DNA from: Halieaceae bacterium
Lineage (GTDB): Bacteria; Pseudomonadota; Gammaproteobacteria; Pseudomonadales; Halieaceae
DNA: 7,924 nucleotides
Reading direction: 5' to 3'
NCBI GenBank assembly: GCA_003523185.1
Contig: DPGN01000086.1
Coordinates: 28,798-36,721 of the forward strand
Shown here: in pieces, positions 1 through 4,689 of the stretch
Layout: every line of letters starts with the position of its first letter
Numbering within the stretch: position 1 is the first letter of the stretch
Notes under the pieces: model-generated
Told to the model about the DNA's origin: nothing
The model's input: the letters and a program-made list of their open reading frames with translations, nothing else
Database searches by the model: none
Made by a program: the position numbers and the translations under genes

Positions 1-112
1 CGACCTCTAGCATTAGCACGGCTAAAGTCATTCCGAGTTCGTCACGATCGTTTCCTTTCTCGCTTGCTGACTCCCCAAGCTGGGTTAACTTCTCTAGCCA
101 CTTGAATGCCAC
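1..112 (-). CDS. 5' part of a minus-strand gene, possibly TerB-like (cut by left edge)
   Basis: The minus strand opens at a GTG (112-110) preceded by AAGGA (123-119) at a 6-base spacing. It reads 37 codons without a stop to the left edge. The peptide starts MAFKWLEKLTQLGES and ends DELGMTLAVLMLEV. An in-frame TAG at 148-146 lies upstream with no ATG in between, so GTG is the likely start. A charged, helix-forming N-terminus followed by a hydrophobic LAVLMLEV segment resembles the first helices of TerB-like proteins, where a similar LLLEVARAD segment occurs. Only about a quarter of such a protein is visible, so the family call is weak. The gene is divergent from the sensor at 229. A short hairpin (TCTCG 126-130 / CGAGA 136-140) lies in its leader. 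Confidence is fair that this is coding and low on function. Confidence 0.5.
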   Translation of the reverse strand, partial: MAFKWLEKLTQLGESASEKGNDRDELGMTLAVLMLEV

Positions 113-228
113 GTGATATCCTTTTTCTCGAAGTGCGAGAGCAAACTATGCGCGTTTCGTCGTTCTCTAAGACGACGACTGAGCTCGCCCGGTTCTCATT
201 GTAATAAAAAATACGAAGTAAGCCTCCA
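113..228. promoter_or_regulatory. Divergent intergenic region with a 7-bp inverted repeat
   Basis: This gap separates two divergent genes and must hold both promoters. It contains a perfect inverted repeat, TCGTCGT (157-163) and ACGACGA (172-178), with an 8-base centre, suitable as a dimeric regulator site. An AT-rich stretch (199-213, TTGTAATAAAAAATA) just upstream of the sensor start probably contains its -10 region. I could not pair it with a convincing -35. The sensor start at 229 lacks a strong Shine-Dalgarno sequence. Confidence 0.35.
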
Positions 229-1839
229 ATGCGCTTAATGAAGTCTCACAACATTGCTTTCTTGATTCCCGTCGTTGCCTTGATAGTAGGTTTACTGGCG
301 ACCGTTGCAGACGTAAGACAATCGGAAGCCGAGCGGAATGAATTACTGCAAGAGCGGTTCGAATCAGATGCTGCATTGAGACTGCTTGTCCGCGATGCTT
401 TGGCAGAGCGCCTTCAGACGCATTTGCAGGGTTTTTTGCAGGACCTTGCAACTACGAATGTAGGAGACCTTAAGCAAACTATTGATCATGCAGGAACCAT
501 TCTCTCCAACAGTTATGGTTCTGATTCCGCCTCACAAGTAGTTCATTTCTTTGTGGCTACAGTAGATGCCGAGCAGCGTATTTTTATTGCCCACGCTTAT
601 CCTCGACCCGAATTGGTTGGGCAGGAAATTTCCGAGCATTCGATGCTGCGCGATTTCGATTTTTCGAGCGCTACCGGGCTGATTGATCAAATCGGCTTTC
701 TGGCCTCTCGTGAAAATGACTTGTCATTTACATCTGAAAGCCCGGTCATTGTGCGGCGCCATGTGTTTCGCTATCCGGAAGCCAATGTTCCAGTCATTGG
801 CATTGTTAAGCTCAACCTTGTCGAGCTTCATAGGCACATTGATTCAGAGCTACGTGCGCTCGGTCCGCTCCCGTCACTCGAGGTAGCCGTGTATGAGCCA
901 TCAACGAATCAATGTTTGCTTAGATATCGCACGAATGAGGGCAGTTTCCCGTGCTCGGAGTCTCGCCCCGATGACGCTTTGCAATTTGTGTCTGAAAGAA
1001 ATGGACTACGGACAATTATCACGGCGACACCTGAATACGAAAAACTATTTGAGGCCAATCACCCTCGTAGTGTTGCACTTGTGTTGATGTTCACACTGGT
1101 CGCAACCGGTATTGCCCTGTTGGTGGCATTCTTTATTCGAGCACGTCTGGCCAGCGCTGATCAGGAGGTTGCTGCCTATCGCGGCTCGCTTGATAGCAAG
1201 GAAGAGCTGACAGAAGCAATTCATACGATTGTCATTGATAACTTGACCCAGCTCTTGAAGCTCGCGCAGCGTGTGAAGGAAGCCCCGAGTATGGCCGATG
1301 CCGAGCGACGCTATCTCAATATAGCGCAGTCAGAAATGAGCCAAATGCGTTTGAGCCTCGATGCGAAAATTATGGCCGATCGAAACTCGCAGGGGCATAA
1401 GCCTACTGAAGGCGATGGAAAGATGTTTTCAGTTGACGAGGTTGCGAAAGCGGTTGAGTCGGAGCTTAAAAGACTCGGTGTGGCTGAGGGCATTGAAACA
1501 CGCGTGCTCTTGGATGACAGCTTGAAGACCGATATTGAGGGCTCCGCGTACTGGGTGGAGTCTGCACTTTTGGCTTTTATCAATACATCGCTGACCTTTA
1601 TTGATGAGGGTTTTATCGAGCTCTCGCTTTGGACTGAATCATCTAAATCAGGGGAGCCCGAATTGCTCGCTAGGATCAGAGACGCGGGCGTCGAGTGGTC
1701 GCTCGAAGATCCCGAACTCGATCATGCATCGCTCACAGTTTTGAAGGACATTCTCGAGGGCCTGGGGGCGGCAATCTGTTCTACCCCAGCTTCTACAACA
1801 GGCAATCAAGAGCACGTTATACGTTTTAACCGCGCCTAA
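229..1839 (+). CDS. Membrane sensor with degenerate histidine-kinase-like cytoplasmic region
   Basis: 536 residues. Helix 1 spans about 9-27. An extracytoplasmic domain of about 250 residues follows, then helix 2 at about 282-303, a polar helical linker, a DHp-like helical hairpin (about 325-385) and an ATPase-like C-terminus (about 400-536). This is the architecture of a sensor histidine kinase with a Cache- or CHASE-like periplasmic domain; the region around 107-205, with a D-x-x-x-R-I strand and LVGQ-I, is Cache-like. The kinase signatures are poor. H332 sits one residue off the usual H-box position and lacks the following Glu/Asp and Pro. The N-box (about LLAFINTSLTF) keeps one Asn. The G1 box is reduced to RDAGVEW, and no GxGxG G2 box is visible near the end. 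It is probably a pseudokinase sensor or a very divergent HPK. The nearest regulator gene is the minus-strand one ending at 2397. An alternative start is ATG 238. Confidence 0.8.
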   Translation: MRLMKSHNIAFLIPVVALIVGLLATVADVRQSEAERNELLQERFESDAALRLLVRDALAERLQTHLQGFLQDLATTNVGDLKQTIDHAGTILSNSYGSDSASQVVHFFVATVDAEQRIFIAHAYPRPELVGQEISEHSMLRDFDFSSATGLIDQIGFLASRENDLSFTSESPVIVRRHVFRYPEANVPVIGIVKLNLVELHRHIDSELRALGPLPSLEVAVYEPSTNQCLLRYRTNEGSFPCSESRPDDALQFVSERNGLRTIITATPEYEKLFEANHPRSVALVLMFTLVATGIALLVAFFIRARLASADQEVAAYRGSLDSKEELTEAIHTIVIDNLTQLLKLAQRVKEAPSMADAERRYLNIAQSEMSQMRLSLDAKIMADRNSQGHKPTEGDGKMFSVDEVAKAVESELKRLGVAEGIETRVLLDDSLKTDIEGSAYWVESALLAFINTSLTFIDEGFIELSLWTESSKSGEPELLARIRDAGVEWSLEDPELDHASLTVLKDILEGLGAAICSTPASTTGNQEHVIRFNRA

Positions 1840-1861
1840 ATTTTCATTTCGAGACCTGTTT

Positions 1862-1883
1862 CGCATTTTGCGAATTAAAATGC
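1862..1883 (+). promoter_or_regulatory. CGCATTTTGC box, copy 1, inside an inverted repeat
   Basis: CGCATTTTGC occupies 1862-1871. The same bases form half of an inverted repeat, GCATTTT (1863-1869) and AAAATGC (1877-1883), with centre GCGAATT. It is followed by an A-run rather than a T-run, so it does not look like a terminator for the sensor gene. Together with the copies at 2181 and 3207 it is a candidate operator for the regulator encoded at 2397-3143. Confidence 0.4.
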
Positions 1884-1946
1884 AAAAAATAAGACGCCCG
1901 ATTGGCAGGTTGCTACAGTGTAATCATTGGCTTGCAGGAGCTTCTA

Positions 1947-1982
1947 ATGGAAGTTTCTGTTCGTGGAAGTCGCTCTCAATGA
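1947..1982 (+). CDS. Possible 11-residue leader peptide
   Basis: ATG at 1947 is preceded by AGGAG (1936-1940) at an ideal 6-base spacing and reads MEVSVRGSRSQ, then TGA. The stop overlaps an ATG at 1979 (ATGA), which opens only a two-codon frame. The ribosome site is better than that of the sensor gene. The peptide has no run of one amino acid that would mark classical amino-acid attenuation. It lies upstream of a structured segment and a T8 run, so a translation-coupled leader is possible. A chance ORF of this length with a good ribosome site is also possible. Confidence 0.3.
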   Translation: MEVSVRGSRSQ

Positions 1983-2016
1983 AGTGAGTTCTCAACGAAA
2001 GGTGCTCTCAATGAAA
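1969..2016 (+). repeat. Three tandem 16-base units
   Basis: Three units of exactly 16 bases lie at 1969-1984, 1985-2000 and 2001-2016. The 11-base cores are CTCTCAATGAA (1973-1983), TTCTCAACGAA (1989-1999) and CTCTCAATGAA (2005-2015). The outer two are identical and the middle one differs at two bases. The period is not a multiple of three, so the array does not encode a peptide repeat in one frame. The third core supplies the ATG at 2011. Confidence 0.65.
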
Positions 2017-2098
2017 GACACATTCATCAGTAATAAATCTGATCGACAATTTGATTCATGCGCAGGCAGTGGTCTGAAGCCTCAATGTTGCTTCCCTG

Positions 2099-2157
2099 CC
2101 GCCATCAGTAGATTTGGGCGGGGCAACCTGAGCCCTAACCTACCAACGCTTTTTTTT
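2099..2157 (+). terminator. Structured segment with T8 run, possible attenuator or sRNA terminator
   Basis: CCGCC (2099-2103) can pair with GGCGG (2117-2121). Alternatively GGGC (2121-2124) can pair with GCCC (2132-2135), extended by TTGG (2114-2117) with CCAA (2143-2146). The two folds share bases and exclude each other. Three bases after the outer stem come eight T (2150-2157). Two alternative hairpins plus a T-run upstream of a start codon look like attenuation, or like the 3' end of a small RNA. The stems are short and the second has asymmetric internal loops, so this is tentative. Confidence 0.3.
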
Positions 2158-2180
2158 CTCAGATCACCCGCAAATCAGCC

Positions 2181-2190
2181 CGCATTTTGC
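2181..2190 (+). promoter_or_regulatory. CGCATTTTGC box, copy 2
   Basis: An exact copy of the 10-mer sits two bases before the AGGAGG ribosome site of the small gene at 2204. At this position a bound protein would block elongation, or the element would act at the RNA level near the ribosome site. Confidence 0.35.
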
Positions 2191-2203
2191 ACAGGAGGTG
2201 CGC

Positions 2204-2407
2204 GTGACTTTACCTAACTCTTCTGCACTGAGATTGATTTGTAACGATGCACGGTCTAACCAAACAGAAGCGAGTGTTATTCGCCGGGAGATGATGACCA
2301 CCGCGCTTCAAGTGTCAGATCTGGAGGCGTGGTATCGGGAGCAAGGTATGCTAATCGAGGTCAATGACGACGATTATCAGGAGCCGAGGCTCAGCGTTAT
2401 TGGTTGA
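2204..2407 (+). CDS. Small acidic protein of unknown function
   Basis: 67 residues. The GTG at 2204 is chosen because AGGAGG (2193-2198) lies 5 bases before it; the GTG at 2198 overlaps that ribosome site and is less likely. I recognise no family. Visible features are a basic N-terminal part (R10, R17, R27, R28), a single Cys (C13), a predicted helix around 20-47 ending in WYREQG (43-48), and an acidic turn EVNDDDY (52-58). There is no signal peptide or membrane helix, so it is probably cytoplasmic. It lies between a sensor and a regulator, and its last 11 bases overlap the 3' end of the regulator gene on the other strand. A role as an output, connector or anti-regulator of that pair is inference from position only. 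Confidence 0.65.
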   Translation: MTLPNSSALRLICNDARSNQTEASVIRREMMTTALQVSDLEAWYREQGMLIEVNDDDYQEPRLSVIG

Positions 2408-3143
2408 CGGCGATAATTGGAGCGCTAAACCGGTGTCCCTCACCGTAATGAGTGGTAATAGGATCCACGGCGCTCACCTTGGCGACAATCTTCTGTCGTA
2501 ATCGCTTTATGACAGCATCCAAAGCGCGATTAGCTGACGAGTCAAATCGCCCATAGAGCGATCGCGTAAGTGCCTCGCGGTTGGTGGGCTCAGAGGGGGC
2601 TTCCGCTAGTGCTAAACAGACTTTGACTTCATTGCGCGTCAATGCCACCACTTGACCCGTAGGCGCTACCAGTTCTCGCTGCAGTGCCTTCACCTGCCAT
2701 GGAACGTTCCCTGAGGTTTTGGTTGGGAATGGCACTACGGCGGCGGGTTTGGATGACTGTCTCACTGCGGGTGTTGCCATAGCCTCAATGGCTGCAATAA
2801 TTTCTGCCGTACCCTCGGGCTCTCGTAGAAGCAGATTCACGCCTGCTCTGTACAGACCCAGTCGCATCTCAGCATCAGCCAAGTTACCGAAGAGGACAAC
2901 ATTCTTCGCTTTGTTTTCGGCTAGGTATTTAGCCAGTACGTGACCGGGCTGGTCTTCCAAGTGTTGATCAATCAAACACAGACTAAAGCGCTCAGGTGAG
3001 GACCAGGCAGAGTAACAATCCCGTGCCAGTGGCGCTCGCACGGTTTTATAACCCTGAATGTGGAGTGACTCAGTAAGTTGCTTGGCCAGGTAATTATCCG
3101 ATACGACCAATAATGCACTTGGCTTCCCTGACAACTGCCCCAT
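2397..3143 (-). CDS. OmpR/PhoB-type response regulator with atypical receiver
   Basis: 248 residues. The N-terminal receiver-like domain spans about 9-122, followed by a linker with Pro/Lys (125-145) and a C-terminal winged helix (about 150-243). Winged-helix signs are ALTRNEVKVCLAL (167-179), REALTRSLYGR (189-199), the recognition helix RALDAVIKRLRQKI (206-219) and the HYGEGHRF wing (232-239). In the receiver D59 (CLIDQHL) fits the phosphoacceptor. The usual N-terminal acidic pair is S15-D16, the conserved Thr/Ser position is in FGN (85-87), and the Lys before Pro is E108 (LLREP). Phosphorylation may therefore be absent or abnormal. The ATG at 3143 has GAGAGG (3157-3152) 8 bases before it. 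It lies 152 bases downstream of puuB on the same strand, so it may have its own promoter. It is a plausible partner of the degenerate sensor at 229. Confidence 0.88.
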   Translation of the reverse strand: MGQLSGKPSALLVVSDNYLAKQLTESLHIQGYKTVRAPLARDCYSAWSSPERFSLCLIDQHLEDQPGHVLAKYLAENKAKNVVLFGNLADAEMRLGLYRAGVNLLLREPEGTAEIIAAIEAMATPAVRQSSKPAAVVPFPTKTSGNVPWQVKALQRELVAPTGQVVALTRNEVKVCLALAEAPSEPTNREALTRSLYGRFDSSANRALDAVIKRLRQKIVAKVSAVDPITTHYGEGHRFSAPIIAVNQ

Positions 3144-3206
3144 AACACTTACCTCTCAGATTCAGCTGTCAACATACCACGTGTGTTTTGCAATACGCGG
3201 TTCCCC

Positions 3207-3216
3207 CGCATTTTGC
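3207..3216 (+). promoter_or_regulatory. CGCATTTTGC box, copy 3
   Basis: This is the third exact copy of the 10-mer, 64 bases upstream of the regulator start. It suggests autoregulation if the box is the regulator's own site. All three copies lie outside the main genes of this neighbourhood. Confidence 0.4.
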
Positions 3217-3271
3217 GGTCGTATTTGTCACTATTAACGAAGGATGGTCGCGGCGTGGTGGGGTGACCCGC

Positions 3272-3285
3272 CGTATCTCGATACG
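3272..3285. repeat. Perfect inverted repeat just after puuB
   Basis: CGTATCTCGATACG has 6-base arms and a 2-base centre and starts 11 bases beyond the puuB stop. On the minus strand it is followed by a GC-rich segment (GGCGGGTCACCCC) that can form a second small stem. There is no T-run in either direction. It could be a binding site or a weak 3' structure for the puuB transcript. Confidence 0.3.
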
Positions 3286-3295
3286 CTAACTCACC

Positions 3296-4579
3296 TCATC
3301 GACCAAGGCGATCTCTCAAACTGTAAAACAGCATGCCTGCCACTAGCGATGGTCTTCGGAGCAGGGGACCACCCGGGAACTTGAGGGTCTTGAGCCCGGA
3401 TATAAGATCAAACTCGTCGCAACCTGCGTCAATGGCTGCCGCAATCAATTTACCCGCGATCGTGGCTGTGGGAACACCGTGCCCTGAAAAGCCTTGTGCG
3501 TAATAAACCACACCTTTGTGAACGCCGAGATCTGGCATGCGATTGCGGGTGATAGCGAGTGTACCTCCCCAGCCATAATCGAGCCGCACATTGGATAGCT
3601 CCGGATAGATCGCCAGCAGCTTCGGCCGTACAAAGTCGGTAATAGACTCGGGGAATTTATCGCTGTAAGTTTCGCCACCGCCAAAAATAAGTCGCCGGTC
3701 TTCGGACAGTTTCCAGTAGTTGATTACAAACAAGCTGTCTGACAACGAAGCGTTAAGTGGGTTTATTCGATTGGCCGTCGCCTCGTCCAAAGGCTCCGTC
3801 GCTACGATAAAGTTATTGATCGGCATAATATTGCTGGCGATGGGCGGAAACAAACTGCCGAGATAACCATTGCATGCCAGAACCACCTTTTGCGCTTTGA
3901 TTATGGCTTTGTCTGTCGAGACGACCGCATGGTCGCGTTTAACATCGATAGTTTTTACCCTGCTTGTCTCAAATACCGAGGCGCCCGCCGTCATGACCGC
4001 TTTAGCTAGACCCAGACAATACTTGAGTGGGTGGAGATGTCTTGCGCCATGATCAACGACACCATAGTGAAAGCCCACGCCAGACGTGAGCTCTTCAAGT
4101 GAGGATGACTCGACGCCACTGATTTGATCGTAGTTGTAATTTGTTATGAGATGATCGACCTCGTGTCGTAACTCGTCGACATGAGATTGCTTAGCTGCGA
4201 AATGGATATTCGTCCTGCCAAACTCGCAGTCGATGCCGTTTTTCTCAACGAGATCCGAGACCAAATCAACGGCTTCCAGCCCAAGTCGCCACAGCTCTTT
4301 TGCTGTCGTTTTGCCGTACCATTTTTCGAGTGAATGCTGGTCTGCTCTTTGCCCGGTACCAACGTGCCCACCGTTCCGACCCGACGCGCCCCAGCCCACC
4401 CGCTCTGCCTCAAGAACAGCGACGGACTTACCCGATTTTGCTAGGTGCAATGCACACGATAATCCGGCGTAACCACCCCCAACGACACAGACATCATAAG
4501 CAAGGTCTCCGCTGGCGGGTGGTTGCTCTGCCAGCATTGGGGAGGATGCGACGTACCAACTGTCGGGGTAAGTGTTCAT
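3296..4579 (-). CDS. puuB: Gamma-glutamylputrescine oxidase-type FAD oxidoreductase (PuuB family)
   Basis: 427 residues, about the length of E. coli PuuB. It belongs to the DAO-type FAD amine oxidases. PuuB oxidises gamma-glutamylputrescine to gamma-glutamyl-gamma-aminobutyraldehyde, releasing ammonia and hydrogen peroxide, in the cytosol. The sequence shows the Rossmann dinucleotide motif G34-G-G36-Y-A-G39, the acidic end of the second strand at E57 (VLEAE), the family motif GASGRNGG (64-71), a C-terminal YYAQGFSGHG segment, and the tail YSLRDRLG, which matches the PuuB C-terminus as I recall it. The N-terminal SWY.AS stretch is also PuuB-like. The ATG at 4579 has only a weak ribosome site (GAAG). 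It is divergent from puuA, which would supply its substrate. Related family members act on other glutamylated or N-methylated amines, so the exact substrate is open. Confidence 0.9.
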   Translation of the reverse strand: MNTYPDSWYVASSPMLAEQPPASGDLAYDVCVVGGGYAGLSCALHLAKSGKSVAVLEAERVGWGASGRNGGHVGTGQRADQHSLEKWYGKTTAKELWRLGLEAVDLVSDLVEKNGIDCEFGRTNIHFAAKQSHVDELRHEVDHLITNYNYDQISGVESSSLEELTSGVGFHYGVVDHGARHLHPLKYCLGLAKAVMTAGASVFETSRVKTIDVKRDHAVVSTDKAIIKAQKVVLACNGYLGSLFPPIASNIMPINNFIVATEPLDEATANRINPLNASLSDSLFVINYWKLSEDRRLIFGGGETYSDKFPESITDFVRPKLLAIYPELSNVRLDYGWGGTLAITRNRMPDLGVHKGVVYYAQGFSGHGVPTATIAGKLIAAAIDAGCDEFDLISGLKTLKFPGGPLLRRPSLVAGMLFYSLRDRLGR

Positions 4580-4689
4580 AGGCTTCGATAGGGTGCCGTT
4601 ACACGGCTTTATAGATAGCGCAATTATGCCGCTTGATAGGATCGAATTGCCACACCATACTGGCCGTCCAGTACCAACATGAAGGCTTT
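4580..4689. promoter_or_regulatory. puuB-puuA divergent promoter region with palindrome
   Basis: This region separates two divergent catabolic genes. It holds the near-palindrome AGCGCAATTATGCCGCT (4617-4633), with arms AGCG and CGCT and matched inner AT pairs, touching the -35 of the puuA promoter. It is a good position for a repressor that controls both directions. The sequence GATAG recurs at 4586-4590, 4614-4618 and 4635-4639. A TATAAA on the minus strand (within 4606-4613) could serve as the puuB -10. I do not see the known E. coli PuuR box. Confidence 0.45.
4633..4661 (+). promoter_or_regulatory. Sigma-70 type promoter for puuA
   Basis: TTGATA (4633-4638) and CATACT (4656-4661) are separated by exactly 17 bases, matching TTGACA/TATAAT at 5 and 4 positions. 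Transcription would start near 4668, leaving a leader of about 22 bases before the ATG at 4690. This argues against the in-frame TTG at 4633 as the translation start. Confidence 0.55.

Larger units (their letters stand above)
1840..2203. other. 364-base leader/intergenic zone before the small protein
   Basis: No long gene is convincing here. In order it contains a CGCATTTTGC box with an inverted repeat (1862-1883), a 5-of-6 match to a -10 element (TGTAAT, 1919-1924) without a clear -35, a short ORF with a strong ribosome site (1947-1982), a 16-base-period repeat (1969-2016), a structured GC-rich segment with a T8 run (2099-2157), a second CGCATTTTGC (2181-2190) and the AGGAGG ribosome site (2193-2198) of the next gene. 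A further ORF, ATG 2011 to 2217, has a modest ribosome site (AAAGG, 1998-2002). It would encode 68 residues with no recognisable family and overlaps the next gene. If TGTAAT is the -10, the first box would be centred near -64. Confidence 0.45.
3144..3295 (-). promoter_or_regulatory. Region between puuB and the regulator gene
   Basis: This is the upstream region of the regulator on the minus strand. It holds CGCATTTTGC (3207-3216) and a second TTTTGC (3186-3191) 25 bases away. On the minus strand both read GCAAAA, like a spaced direct repeat of the kind OmpR-type dimers bind. A TATGTT (minus, 3176-3171) could be a weak -10 without a matching -35. Next to the puuB stop is an inverted repeat (3272-3285) without a T-run. 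Confidence 0.4.

Noticed and set aside
1311..1866. Two minus-strand frames (1311-1583 and 1648-1866) under the sensor gene
   Set aside because: Both are antisense to the sensor coding sequence, with low-complexity Ser/Thr or Arg/Cys composition and no ribosome sites.
1863..1883. Inverted repeat after the sensor gene as its terminator
   Set aside because: The stem is AT-rich and followed by A rather than T on the plus strand, so it fits a binding site better.
1902..1913. TTGGCAGGTTGC as a sigma-54 promoter
   Set aside because: The GG and GC pairs are only 8 bases apart instead of 12.
1963..2217. 84-residue plus-strand frame from GTG 1963
   Set aside because: There is no ribosome site at that GTG, composition is unlike a folded protein, it crosses the hairpin/T8 segment and overlaps the well-supported small gene. 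Only the ATG 2011 sub-frame has a modest ribosome site, and I left it as a remark.
3167..3172. Consensus TTGACA on the minus strand before the regulator gene
   Set aside because: A -10 at 17 bases would fall directly before the start codon, reads AGTGTT, and would place transcription start inside the gene.
4633..4689. Upstream TTG start for puuA, adding 19 residues
   Set aside because: The TTG is part of a good -35 element, the added residues do not resemble the family, and ATG 4690 has a better ribosome site and gives the usual length.
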